Source: Acidobacteriota bacterium (GTDB lineage Bacteria; Acidobacteriota; Terriglobia; UBA7540). From it: a DNA stretch of 18,580 nt. Under the pieces are notes generated by a model that was given only the letters and a program-made list of their open reading frames with translations, searched no databases and was not told the origin of the DNA. The DNA lies in assembly GCA_021827245.1 (NCBI GenBank), contig JAKAWN010000089.1:1-18580 (forward strand). Reading direction: 5' to 3'. The translations under genes were made by a program, and so were the position numbers. This document shows positions 5,349-13,504 of this stretch, one piece after another. Numbering within the stretch: the stretch's first letter is position 1; each line of letters begins with the position of its first letter.

Positions 5349-6899
5349 TCAAACGCCCGATCGCAGTTCTCTTCGGAAGAGTATTTTGATGCCCAGGCGC
5401 CATTGGTCGTTTATGCCAACCTGTATCACGGTAATGGCCGGATCAAGATAACGAAGCAATCGTGTTGTTGTGGAGTGGAACCGGAAAGCAGGTACAACGA
5501 GGTAGAGCAATGGCGGCGCATCGGCAAGTGCCAGACCCGGAAAGTATCCAAAGTCCTGAAACTTCCCTTGTTTGCGAAGTCTCTCGACCCGCAGCCAGTA
5601 GTCCAGAGCCTGGAATGGCAGATTAATCTGTTCCTCAAGCTTCAACTCAATCACCGCAAGCCTACCGTCGCGCGTGGCAGCCAGGATATCGATCACACCG
5701 CGATCGGTTTTCGAGAAGGCCGGCACCTGGGGATACACAAACTCCGGGGAAAGTCCGGGATCAATTCTTGAGATGTCGTTGACCAGCATGCTTTCCAGCC
5801 AGCGCTCAGACTGCAGGCGATAGAACTGATCAGACGTATCTCCACTCGCAGCATTGCGCCGGTTGAGTACGAGAGAGATGAAATCCCTAAAGTTGTCACG
5901 GCTGGATTCATCCATTCTGCGCACGCTCCCCTCCAAGCCGAAATAGATCTTCGGTGAAAGATCTCCTTCAACTCGGGCCACTTCGAGGCCCGCCACACGT
6001 ACGGAGACAAACTTCCCCGAAGAGTCGGTCGTCATTGTGAGACGATCCACAGCGCATCCCAGCAGTCCACCTAACAGCTCCCGATGCCGGCTGATGAGCG
6101 CCTCACTTCGGAGATGGGGCACAAGCCGAGTCTCGATGCTGCCTCCGGTCTCGATATTCACGCTCTCTGGGCGTTCTTCATCACCATTCCATTCGAACAG
6201 CTCCAACTGTACCGCTCGGTGGTTGATGGCAGCCGCTCTCTGGGCGTTTAACTCGACCGTTGCGCGCGGCAGATAAATCCGGAGTCTGGAAACCATCGTC
6301 TTCGTTGCATGGTTCCGCAACCAGTCGAGCCAGATCAGGCCGAAGGCCAACACCGATTCTGCCGCGGCAGGCGTCTCATCCTTGCTGAGTCCGATGAATG
6401 CGCAACCGGTTTGGCCTTGTCGAGCCATTCCTCGCGTGTACCATGTGGAAAACGAATACTCACGATCGGAACGGTTGCTGACGTGTTCAAAGCGCCAGCC
6501 CTGAGACTCCTGTTTGAGCATCGCCACAAATTCCTGCTTAAAAGCGCGGCGTATGGCTTCCCGTCCTCTTCGCCGTCTTGGATGAAGCTCGCGAAACTCG
6601 AGAACTGATGTCGCCCGGGCGTGTGGCTTGCGCACGAAGATGCCCAATCTTTCTCCGTCACGATAGGCTGCCTCCTCGACTCGGCGCGCCAAAGTTCTGA
6701 CTGGATTCCACGCCTCGAAAAGCAGCTTGTCAAACTGAATACTCAGTCGCCAACTGGTCGAAGTAAGATCGAACAATTCCATCTCATCCTCAACCACAAC
6801 TGGGTGTGCGAGAGATTGGATGAAAGTTTCAATTTCATCCTGGAGCTTGCGAAGAAATTCGGATTCTGTTTCGTGTAGCATGGCAACTTGGGCATCCAT
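5349..6899 (-). CDS. PD-(D/E)XK nuclease-fold protein with uncharacterised N-terminal region
   Basis: From ATG 6899 the protein is 516 aa; an in-frame TTG at 6914 would add five residues and neither has a clear ribosome site. The C-terminal ~150 residues show a PD-(D/E)XK core: a helix with Glu (SERWLESML, ~364-372), YPQVPAF, then D404 in GVIDIL, E418-x-K420 in VIELKLEE, and Q430 in FQALDYW, the usual motif IV helix. This ordering matches nucleases of the NucS/DUF91-like or restriction type. The first ~350 residues are mixed alpha/beta with a basic stretch (HPRRRRGRE, ~106-114) and no family I recognise. No signal peptide or membrane span. No methylase, helicase or ATPase partner is adjacent. 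DNA cleavage is inferred from motifs; target and biological role (repair or defence) are unknown. Confidence 0.7.
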   Translation of the reverse strand: MDAQVAMLHETESEFLRKLQDEIETFIQSLAHPVVVEDEMELFDLTSTSWRLSIQFDKLLFEAWNPVRTLARRVEEAAYRDGERLGIFVRKPHARATSVLEFRELHPRRRRGREAIRRAFKQEFVAMLKQESQGWRFEHVSNRSDREYSFSTWYTRGMARQGQTGCAFIGLSKDETPAAAESVLAFGLIWLDWLRNHATKTMVSRLRIYLPRATVELNAQRAAAINHRAVQLELFEWNGDEERPESVNIETGGSIETRLVPHLRSEALISRHRELLGGLLGCAVDRLTMTTDSSGKFVSVRVAGLEVARVEGDLSPKIYFGLEGSVRRMDESSRDNFRDFISLVLNRRNAASGDTSDQFYRLQSERWLESMLVNDISRIDPGLSPEFVYPQVPAFSKTDRGVIDILAATRDGRLAVIELKLEEQINLPFQALDYWLRVERLRKQGKFQDFGYFPGLALADAPPLLYLVVPAFRFHSTTTRLLRYLDPAITVIQVGINDQWRLGIKILFRRELRSGV

Positions 6900-7017
6900 T
6901 ATAACCACGTTCAAGATACAGGGTGATTTGTGAGTGACTTTCGATGGCCGACCTAAGAGAATGATCCGTCACAATAGGACGGGATGGCTGGCGAGCAACT
7001 CATATAAGTTTCACAGA

Positions 7018-7045
7018 TTGACGGTCTCCGTCTGAGAGTGATATC
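7018..7045 (+). promoter_or_regulatory. Possible promoter of the hydroxyacid dehydrogenase gene
   Basis: TTGACG (7018-7023), 16 bases, GATATC (7040-7045). The -35 box is good and the -10 box poor. It lies ~40 bases before the ATG at 7084, in the divergent spacer with the nuclease-like gene. Confidence 0.3.
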
Positions 7046-7083
7046 AAACCACTCGATCATCCTGCTAAAGTATGAAGGAGACT

Positions 7084-8055
7084 ATGAAACCCAAAGTTTT
7101 TGTTACGCGCCCTTTGCCCTCGCGGGCGGCGGAACTGTTGTCAGGCGCCTGCGAGGTTCGAAGTTATCCGGAAGACGCTGCTATCCCGATTCAGCAACTG
7201 GCTGAGGAGTGCCGCCATGTTGAAGGGCTCCTGGTCAGCTCGGCACGGGTTAATGAAGAGGTGCTGGAAGCGGCTTCCAATCTCCGAGCTATTTCCAATT
7301 GCGGCGTCGGCTACGACAACATCGATATTGACGCCTGCAACCGAAGGCGAATTCCGGTCACGAACACGGCTGGGTCGCTGGAAGAGACTACGGCTGACCT
7401 GGCTTTCACCCTGCTGCTCGCCACTGCCCGCAGAATAATCGAGGCTGACCATTATGTTCGGGAGGGGCGATGGGACCGGTGGCAATGGGGACTTCTTCAT
7501 GGAGTGGATGTTCATCACAAGACCCTTGGCCTGCTGGGCTTTGGCGGGATCGGTCAACCGATGGCGCGGCGTGGCCGCGGTTTTTCGATGCGCATCCTCT
7601 ATCACGCCCGGCATCGGGTAGCCGACAGTATTGAGCGCGAACTGCAGGCCGAGCATGTCAATACGGAAACACTACTGCGAGAATCCGATTTCCTCAGCCT
7701 TCACGTTCCTCTGACTTCCGAAACTCGCCACATCATCAACGCCAGAGCCTTCAGTCTGATGAAAAACAAGGCAATCCTCATCAACACAGCGCGCGGACCG
7801 GTGGTCGATGAAAATGTGCTGGTGGAAGCGCTTCGAAGCAAGAAAATTGCCGGCGCGGGACTGGACGTCTTCGAAAAAGAACCAGAGGTCAACACAGTTC
7901 TGTCCGGCATGGACAATGTTGTTCTGGCGCCCCATATCGGGAGCGCCACTGGCGAGACTCGTCTCAGGATGGCCACGCTTGCCGTCAAGAACCTGCTCTC
8001 GATGCTATCGGGAGAGCGGCCCGGCAATGTTGTGAATCCACAAATTTATTCTTGA
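7084..8055 (+). CDS. D-isomer-specific 2-hydroxyacid dehydrogenase (glyoxylate/hydroxypyruvate reductase type)
   Basis: NAD(P)H-dependent cytosolic reductase, probably glyoxylate to glycolate and/or hydroxypyruvate to D-glycerate. Numbered from ATG 7084 (323 aa, normal length), it has the NAD site GFGGIG (152-157), the Arg of NTARGPVVDE (R237), the Glu of DVFEKEP (E266) and the His of PHIGSAT (H284): the complete Arg-Glu-His triad. An ATG at 7072 is in frame, but AAGGAG lies within its first codons and points to the second ATG. The next gene encodes glycerate kinase, which supports a glycerate-forming role. Phosphoglycerate dehydrogenase is less likely because no ACT domain follows. Substrate preference is inferred. 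Confidence 0.88.
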   Translation: MKPKVFVTRPLPSRAAELLSGACEVRSYPEDAAIPIQQLAEECRHVEGLLVSSARVNEEVLEAASNLRAISNCGVGYDNIDIDACNRRRIPVTNTAGSLEETTADLAFTLLLATARRIIEADHYVREGRWDRWQWGLLHGVDVHHKTLGLLGFGGIGQPMARRGRGFSMRILYHARHRVADSIERELQAEHVNTETLLRESDFLSLHVPLTSETRHIINARAFSLMKNKAILINTARGPVVDENVLVEALRSKKIAGAGLDVFEKEPEVNTVLSGMDNVVLAPHIGSATGETRLRMATLAVKNLLSMLSGERPGNVVNPQIYS

Positions 8056-8067
8056 TTCCCCGGAAAG

Positions 8068-8091
8068 GCGGAAGTGGAAAACCTCTTCCGC
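8068..8091 (+). other. Intergenic hairpin after the dehydrogenase gene
   Basis: GCGGAAG (8068-8074) and CTTCCGC (8085-8091) form a 7-bp stem with a 10-base loop. No T-tract follows, so termination is doubtful. Confidence 0.3.
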
Positions 8092-8175
8092 TTGCTATCC
8101 TCGTCCGGCTTTTCAATAATGAAGACATAGCGGCCGCGTTGGCCGCCAAAAGTGTGAAAGCGTGGTCATTACAGG

Positions 8176-9528
8176 ATGAGCGTCCAAATGGGAGTTTCCA
8201 GTTCAGCTAGCCCGGCCTATGAACACGGCAAGGCAATTGCCCGCCAGGTTTTCCACGAGGTCATCGCCGCGATTGATTTGCGCCAAGCGATGCTCGAGAA
8301 GTTGAAGTACAAGGGGGAAAAGCTTGTTGCAGGAGAGGTGACAGTTTCTCTGACACTGCCCCCAACTGTTATCGCCATCGGCAAGGCAGCCAGCCGAATG
8401 GCCGCGACGCTGGATGATATCCTCGACGGAAGGATTGCTCGCGGCATTGTGGTGGCTCCAGCCCTCCCAACCGCAAGGCTGGAACGCTTCTGCTATTTCG
8501 AGGGTGCCCATCCTTACCCAAACTCGGACAGCGTTGCCGCAGCAGAAGCGGCCCTTGAACTGGTTTCGGGCCTGGGCGCCGATGACCTTGTAATCTACCT
8601 GATTTCCGGCGGAGGGTCGGCGCTGTTCGAAAAGCCCTTGAGTCCTGCCGTTTCACTGAAGGATCTGATTGTCTTCAACCATGTGCTCGTAACTTGCGGC
8701 TTGCCCATCGAACAGATCAACGTTCTGCGCAAGCATGTATCCGCCGTCAAGGGCGGTCGGTTGGCCGAGGCAGCATATCCAGCCCGCCAGCTTACGCTCT
8801 ATGTTTCCGACGTGCCGGACAACTTGCCGTCCATGGTTGCCTCAGGCCCGACCATGCCAGACGATTCAACGATCATGCAATGTTACCAACTGGCAGACGA
8901 AAATGATCTGACGCGACAATTCCCTGAAACGATTCGCAGGCAGTTTGAGGAACGTACGCTCAAGGAAACGCCTAAACCCGGAGATGCCTGCTTTCAAAAT
9001 TCCCTGTACTCGCGTTTGCTCTCGAATCGAGAGGCGGTCGAGGCCGCGAAAACGGCCCTTGAACGGCAGGGTTTTGTTTGCGAGATCGACTCGAACGAAT
9101 GGGATGCGGATTACCGTGAGGTCGCAGCCAGAAATCTGGTCTCTTTGAACGCGCTGGCTCGGAAGCATCCCGGACGGCCTGTCGCGCTGGTTGTCGGAGG
9201 CGAAATCACCTGCAAAGTCACCGGCTCAGGCATGGGTGGGCGCAACCAGGCCTACGTGCTGTACGCCGCGGGAGAAATCGAACATCACACTCGAGTGGTC
9301 CTGAGCGCCGGAACTGACGGGCGGGATGGCAACAGTCCATCAAGCGGGGCCGTGGCCGACGGGCAAACGATTTCCCGTGCTCGGGCTCTGGGTCTTAATC
9401 CGGCGCACTACCTGGCGGAGAGCGACTCCTATTACTTCTTCCGCACGCTTGGTGATACACTCGACACGGGATTCACTGACAATAATGTCCGTGACGTGCG
9501 GTTCTGGCTCGATTTCGGAGACTCTTAG
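8176..9528 (+). CDS. Glycerate 2-kinase (DUF4147/MOFRL family)
   Basis: Phosphorylates D-glycerate with ATP to 2-phosphoglycerate, feeding lower glycolysis. The 450-aa length is typical. Family motifs are all present: IGKAA (68-72), the glycine-rich SGGGSAL (144-150), LRKHVSAVKGGRLA (184-197), SDVPDN with ASGPT (211-225), GGRNQ (354-358), GTDGRDG (379-385) and a C-terminal TDNNVRD (434-440, usually T-x-T-N-V-x-D). An N-terminal Rossmann-like domain is followed by the C-terminal MOFRL domain. It lies 120 bp after the hydroxyacid dehydrogenase and 217 bp before the beta-hydroxyacid dehydrogenase gene. Starts at 8176 and 8188 are both possible and neither has a strong ribosome site. A MITE-like palindrome abuts the stop codon. 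Confidence 0.92.
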   Translation: MSVQMGVSSSASPAYEHGKAIARQVFHEVIAAIDLRQAMLEKLKYKGEKLVAGEVTVSLTLPPTVIAIGKAASRMAATLDDILDGRIARGIVVAPALPTARLERFCYFEGAHPYPNSDSVAAAEAALELVSGLGADDLVIYLISGGGSALFEKPLSPAVSLKDLIVFNHVLVTCGLPIEQINVLRKHVSAVKGGRLAEAAYPARQLTLYVSDVPDNLPSMVASGPTMPDDSTIMQCYQLADENDLTRQFPETIRRQFEERTLKETPKPGDACFQNSLYSRLLSNREAVEAAKTALERQGFVCEIDSNEWDADYREVAARNLVSLNALARKHPGRPVALVVGGEITCKVTGSGMGGRNQAYVLYAAGEIEHHTRVVLSAGTDGRDGNSPSSGAVADGQTISRARALGLNPAHYLAESDSYYFFRTLGDTLDTGFTDNNVRDVRFWLDFGDS

Positions 9529-9648
9529 CAGGTTGCTGAAAAAGGCTGTAGCGGCGGCTTTACGCCGCCAGCCCGTGCTGAAAGCAATAGGCTTATGGCG
9601 GGATGAACCCGCCGCTACACCCCCTCTAACGCGTTTTTCAGCAACCTG
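9529..9648. mobile_element. MITE-like palindromic element at the glycerate kinase stop codon
   Basis: Perfect 15-bp terminal inverted repeats, CAGGTTGCTGAAAAA (9529-9543) and TTTTTCAGCAACCTG (9634-9648), enclose a second inverted pair, TGTAGCGGCGG (9547-9557) and CCGCCGCTACA (9609-9619). TTAG stands on both outer sides (9525-9528 and 9649-9652), as a 4-bp target duplication would. No transposase is inside. It could also fold as a long hairpin in RNA and act as a terminator for the kinase gene. Confidence 0.75.
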
Positions 9649-9745
9649 TTAGAGCTTTCCTGGTCTTGTATAGGGCCGGGCTTTCCGGTCTGAAGCGGGG
9701 CAGTCTGTAACTAATCCTACAATGTTCTTATGAAGGAGGCGCTCG

Positions 9746-10672
9746 ATGGCAGAATCTGTTGGCTTCATTGGTCTGGGAATCATGGGCGAGCCCATGGCTT
9801 TAAATCTGGTTAAAGCCGGTTACAAGGTAACGGTTTTCAACCGAACTCGCGGGAAGGCTCAGCCGCTGCAGCGTGCCGGCGCACGTGTGGCCTCAAGCCC
9901 CGCCGAGGTCGCTCGCAATGCCAACTACGTGATGAGCATCGTCAGCGATTCCGCAGCCTCTGAAGAAGTCATTATGGGTAAGGAGGGAGTTCTCCAGACC
10001 GTTCGCCCGGGAGCGATTGTGATCGATTCCACCACCATCAGCCCCGTGGTCAGCCGCAAGCTCGCCTGTGCAACGGCCGGCAAGAAAGCGAGCTTCCTGG
10101 ATGCTCCAGTGACCGGCAGCAAACACGGCGCCGAGCAGAGTGAGCTGACCTTCATGATCGGCGGCGAGCGCGAGACGGTTGAAAGGGCGATGCCACTCTT
10201 GAAGGTACTGGGCAAAAAGCATATCTACTGCGGCCTGCATGGAGCGGGACTTTCCGCCAAGCTGGCGCAAAACGCCATTCAGTCCGCCATGGTCGAAGTT
10301 TTCTGCGAAGCTTTTGTGCTCGCCACCAAGTGCGGCGTGCGACCCGAGGTCATGATGGAAATTGTTCAGAACAGCATGGCGCGGGCGGTCCTGACAGACT
10401 TCAAGGCTCCCTTCATTTTCAAAGGCGACTTCACGCCCTATTTTCCCCTGAAGTGGATGCACAAAGACGTCACGCTGGCCATGGAAGCGGCATTTGCCCA
10501 AGATGTCCCGATGCCTGTGTCGGCAGCCGTCAAGGAAGTGTACGCTTCTGCCCGGGCGCAGGGAAAGGGTGATCTGGATTACGCGGCCGTCATTACGTTT
10601 CTGGAAGAGCTTGCGGGCGTGAAGGTTCGTACCACAGAGGAAGGTAAAGCAGAAAGCCCAAAAACAGAGTAA
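9746..10672 (+). CDS. NAD(P)-dependent beta-hydroxyacid dehydrogenase (tartronate semialdehyde reductase type)
   Basis: A 308-aa enzyme of the 3-hydroxyisobutyrate dehydrogenase/GarR-GlxR/GLYR1 family. It has the Rossmann motif GFIGLGIMGEPMALNL (6-21), substrate-binding DAPVTGS (119-125), catalytic Lys in GAGLSAKLAQN (K172, with N176) and the conserved Lys of KWMHKDV (K240). AAGGAGG seven bases before the ATG at 9746 fixes the start. Placed after a hydroxypyruvate-reductase-type enzyme and glycerate kinase, its likely job is reducing tartronate semialdehyde to glycerate; succinic semialdehyde or 3-hydroxyisobutyrate chemistry cannot be excluded. No glyoxylate carboligase gene is in the window. 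The acidic/basic tail after residue ~295 is probably not structured. Confidence 0.85.
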   Translation: MAESVGFIGLGIMGEPMALNLVKAGYKVTVFNRTRGKAQPLQRAGARVASSPAEVARNANYVMSIVSDSAASEEVIMGKEGVLQTVRPGAIVIDSTTISPVVSRKLACATAGKKASFLDAPVTGSKHGAEQSELTFMIGGERETVERAMPLLKVLGKKHIYCGLHGAGLSAKLAQNAIQSAMVEVFCEAFVLATKCGVRPEVMMEIVQNSMARAVLTDFKAPFIFKGDFTPYFPLKWMHKDVTLAMEAAFAQDVPMPVSAAVKEVYASARAQGKGDLDYAAVITFLEELAGVKVRTTEEGKAESPKTE

Positions 10673-10686
10673 ACATGTGGCGCGGC

Positions 10687-10703
10687 CCTTCAGGGGCTGA
10701 AGG
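10687..10703. other. Hairpin between convergent genes
   Basis: CCTTCAG-GGG-CTGAAGG, a perfect 7-bp stem in the 98-bp gap where the beta-hydroxyacid dehydrogenase and the barrel gene converge. It lacks a T-tract; it may be a bidirectional stop or a dispersed palindrome. Confidence 0.4.
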
Positions 10704-10770
10704 CGGTACAGGCCTGGGCGCTGCTGTGGCATGGCCAGACTCTTGCCCCGCAAGACCGGCGCGCGGGCGG

Positions 10771-12489
10771 TCAGGGAAGGAAACTCGGACCGCCTTCGCT
10801 TGTGGTGGTGAAGTAAAAAGTGTTCCTCCCGGTCCGCAGGTCTTTACCGTAAGTAAAAACAAGTGCTACGCCGTCCAGAATCCTCAGCTTGATTGAAGTG
10901 CCCGTGTCCCAAAGCCACCGGCGGGAGCCGAAACCGCTTGAATCATCGTAGATCCTTCCAGTATCGAGAAAGGGCCCTAGCCGTAGCTTGAACCACGCGT
11001 TCGCGTAGATGTTCTTATCGATTTCCCAGTTTGAGAGCAGATAATCACGGCCTAGCGGAGCATTTCCTTTCTGCCCGTCATGAGTTCCAATGTGCGCGCG
11101 GAGCGGCAAATTGTTATCGCGTTCGAGCCCCAGCATGAAGAGGTCGTCAAAGGGAACGGCACCAAAAGTTTTGCCGACGTGAAACTTCTCGGTCATTTCA
11201 TAATCGTTCCCACGGGCTTGCGGAAACCAGCGCGCGCCAAACGAACCCTGCAACATGCCATAGCGGTTGAATCCCCGCGCATAGAAATTGCCGAACGTTC
11301 CCTGAATGCCCGCGCCGAGATTAAACCGTTTTTCCGGCATTCTCAGCAGAGCGTAATTGCCGCCTGCGTGGACCGCAAGTGCAACACCGTTCGTGAAGAT
11401 TGGATCCGCGGTGGAAGTTCCGACTGGCAGATTCCGAAAACGCCGGTCGGACATGCTCAGTCCAGCCTTCCAGTCCCAGCGGCTGCTGAAGATGGATTGG
11501 ATTCCCCCGCCGAAAACAAGCTTTTCCAGATTGAAGGTCTGGAGCGATGACCCGGCCTGATGAAACGTTCGGGAAATATTCCAATTTTCGTTCCGCGCAT
11601 CGGCATACAGCCGGTAGCGGAACTTCGGGTTCCGCGCGAGAGGTGCGGACACAGAAGCGAAGACGCGCCGCTCCTGGTCATCCCAACGAAAGAGGGAAAC
11701 AACGTTGAGGGCGGAATGGCGAAGGTTATAATCCTCCGGATAGACGGTTTCGTACGGGAGCCCTCGCAGCAGAGAAATCATTCCCGCAACCTTGTTGGGA
11801 CCCCAGCCGTTTCTTTCGACCGCACTGAGGGTTAGATTAAATGTTTCCGGATCTCTGCCGGAGAGAGGCACAAGGTCCAGCCGATAAGCAGGGAATATCC
11901 CAAGCTGCTTAAGGCGCTGGAGCGTGGTCCTGAACTGTTCCAGAGTCAGGACGCTGGCCGGCGAGCAAGTGAATGCCCGGTCCAGCAGGCCGGGATCGAT
12001 TCGAAGCTGCGGATCCGTTTTGATTTCTTTGATCCGGGGCTTCCCGATCCGATTCCAGTATTTGAGAGCCGCTTCCAGGTTGCCTTCAAGGAAATAGACT
12101 GTCGCCAGGAAGTTGATGGCGTAGCGGTCGCGCGGGTCCAGGTGCAAAGCGTGATCAAGGTGGCGTTCGGCTTCCTGGAAACGTTTCTGCTTGAAGGCAA
12201 TTCCGGCAAGCTCAATGGAAAAACGCTTGTCATGCGGATATTGCTTCTCGCCGACTTCAAACGCTGCCTTCGCTTTGTCCCATCGCTCGATACGGGCGAA
12301 GGCCATGCCCCGGTAGTAGATGATGTCTGCAGATCCGGCAGGACATCGGCTGGTCAGCCGCAAAAGATCATTCCATTCTTGTTCATTGTAAAGCTTTTGC
12401 AGAATCTCAGATTGGCGGCAAGCAGTCTGTGCTTTAAGGACAGAAGGCAGTGCCAGGAAAAGACAGAGAACAACGGCCCGCGATTTCAA
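10771..12489 (-). CDS. TPR-POTRA-beta-barrel outer-membrane protein (Omp85-like)
   Basis: A 572-aa exported protein. The signal peptide is ~1-20 (ending LKAQ). TPR repeats cover ~28-150 (for example AFARIERWDKAKAAFEVG and AEAERH-type helices). A POTRA-like segment lies at ~183-225 (LKQLGIFPAYRLDLVPLSG). A C-terminal barrel of alternating strands follows from ~255 to the end. PFDDLFMLGLERDNN and PLRAHIG (~446-468) sit where Omp85 proteins carry their loop-6 VRGF/LRGY region, and LGPFLDTGRIYDD plus a terminal NTFYFTTT strand match the Omp85 C-terminus. Its ATG overlaps the stop of the C39-like peptidase gene by 4 bp, so the two are translationally coupled. Likely an outer-membrane conduit or assembly factor for a partner handled by the peptidase; this role is inference. 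Confidence 0.8.
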   Translation of the reverse strand: MKSRAVVLCLFLALPSVLKAQTACRQSEILQKLYNEQEWNDLLRLTSRCPAGSADIIYYRGMAFARIERWDKAKAAFEVGEKQYPHDKRFSIELAGIAFKQKRFQEAERHLDHALHLDPRDRYAINFLATVYFLEGNLEAALKYWNRIGKPRIKEIKTDPQLRIDPGLLDRAFTCSPASVLTLEQFRTTLQRLKQLGIFPAYRLDLVPLSGRDPETFNLTLSAVERNGWGPNKVAGMISLLRGLPYETVYPEDYNLRHSALNVVSLFRWDDQERRVFASVSAPLARNPKFRYRLYADARNENWNISRTFHQAGSSLQTFNLEKLVFGGGIQSIFSSRWDWKAGLSMSDRRFRNLPVGTSTADPIFTNGVALAVHAGGNYALLRMPEKRFNLGAGIQGTFGNFYARGFNRYGMLQGSFGARWFPQARGNDYEMTEKFHVGKTFGAVPFDDLFMLGLERDNNLPLRAHIGTHDGQKGNAPLGRDYLLSNWEIDKNIYANAWFKLRLGPFLDTGRIYDDSSGFGSRRWLWDTGTSIKLRILDGVALVFTYGKDLRTGRNTFYFTTTSEGGPSFLP

Positions 12490-13046
12490 TGGTCAGACCC
12501 GGGGACCGCAAGCAGTGTCCAGTTGTGCATCGGGCGCCATCGCTTCTCAAAGATATTGAGATCCATCTTCAGGAGCTTCCGTTGCGCTGGATCATTCACC
12601 AGGACGACTCCCTCCTGCCAGTCGAGTCCGACAACCACGACATAATGGAGCGGCCCTGAACTCCCGGAATCCTTCAGGCAAACTATGAGTGGGCGGCCTT
12701 TGGCAAGATGGTGTCGGAGGTCTTGCAGTGTGCCGCGGAAGGCAAACACTCGAAAGCCGTTCTGGCGGAAGTAGCGCTCCATGCTGGAAGCATAGATCCC
12801 TTTGGCTTCCGGGCTATAGAGTGTGCGCTGAATCTGGCGAGCATCAGCGGCAGGCGGAATGCCTGCATCTTCCCTCTTCAGCCAGTATTGCATGACCATC
12901 GAGATGCAGGCTGCTCCGCATCCATTGGCCTGCTGCCGGACATAAGGCACATTCAGCCAGATTCCCGGCTGCGTCGCGAGGGCGCCGGCCAACACCGCCG
13001 GAAGCAAAGCGGGTATCCAGGCCCGCGGCCGGTTAACGCATCGCAT
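12486..13046 (-). CDS. Exported C39-like cysteine peptidase (PA2778-type)
   Basis: A 186-aa protein with a hydrophobic N-terminus (~10-25; signal peptide or anchor) and one papain-like C39 domain. Visible active-site elements: QQANGCGAACISM with nucleophile C43 (consensus Q-x-x-[DN]-C-G-x-A-C), H134 in LHYVVVVG, and D152 in VNDPA. C39 domains cleave double-glycine leaders in bacteriocin export, but this one is free-standing, without an ABC transporter. PA2778-family peptidases are found with PA2779-family proteins, as here: the PA2779-like gene ends 5 bases upstream. It overlaps the barrel gene by 4 bp. Unlike PA2778, the TPR repeats are not on this chain but on the barrel partner. The substrate is unknown. 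Confidence 0.8.
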   Translation of the reverse strand: MRCVNRPRAWIPALLPAVLAGALATQPGIWLNVPYVRQQANGCGAACISMVMQYWLKREDAGIPPAADARQIQRTLYSPEAKGIYASSMERYFRQNGFRVFAFRGTLQDLRHHLAKGRPLIVCLKDSGSSGPLHYVVVVGLDWQEGVVLVNDPAQRKLLKMDLNIFEKRWRPMHNWTLLAVPGSDH

Positions 13047-13051
13047 AGCTC

Positions 13052-13456
13052 TTAGCGGGTGGCGATAATAACAACGATTGCAGTCCCAAGGGCAATCAGG
13101 ATGTAAGTGATTTGCTGATTGGTCAGAGCGCCCGCAGCGAAATTCTTCTGGGCTTTTTCAGCTCTTGAGGCAAGCCTCGCCAGCTCCTGATTGCTCAACG
13201 ATGGGACAGCCTTCTTGATTTGGACGGGGTCAAGGTGGGCGGATTTCAGCGCGTTCTCGGCCCGTTCAGACGTGAAAAACTTCTCGACTTTGGTAATATT
13301 CTGCTGCCGCGTGCGGGCAGCCGATACAGTAGCCTGCTGGAGTTCCGCGGGTGAAACAACATGACTTTGAGCCGCCAGCAGTGAAAGAGTTTGAAGCAAA
13401 AAAACTACAGCACAGGCCAAAGAGATGACAAGCATTCGGCAAATCGAAGAGCGCAA
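13052..13456 (-). CDS. PA2779-family small membrane protein
   Basis: A 134-aa protein of the PA2779/DUF6627 type, function unknown. It has an N-terminal signal or membrane segment (~7-29), a helical middle (~40-105), and a C-terminal span (~114-132, ITYILIALGTAIVVII) followed by ATR. The start is TTG at 13456: a perfect AAGGAGG (13470-13464) lies seven bases before it, while the first ATG (residue 8) would cut into the signal segment. First gene of the three-gene envelope operon, with a sigma-70-like promoter just upstream. Its topology suggests an anchor or partner for the C39-like peptidase encoded next. Confidence 0.75.
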   Translation of the reverse strand: MRSSICRMLVISLACAVVFLLQTLSLLAAQSHVVSPAELQQATVSAARTRQQNITKVEKFFTSERAENALKSAHLDPVQIKKAVPSLSNQELARLASRAEKAQKNFAAGALTNQQITYILIALGTAIVVIIATR

Positions 13457-13504
13457 AGTGATTCCTCCTTATCCAACAGTTATTGCCCCTCCCCGCTCCA
13501 ACCC

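Noticed and set aside
5300..5360. Inverted GGCGTT/AACGCC pair between dtd and the nuclease-like gene as a terminator
   Set aside because: Arms are short and far apart, with no T-tract on either strand.
4845..6914. Toxin-antitoxin or restriction-modification pairing of dtd with the nuclease-like gene
   Set aside because: The genes converge, dtd is a standard tRNA proofreading enzyme, and no methylase or antitoxin-like small gene is present.
9893..10753. 286-aa minus-strand frame opposite the beta-hydroxyacid dehydrogenase
   Set aside because: Antisense shadow of a clearly recognised enzyme.
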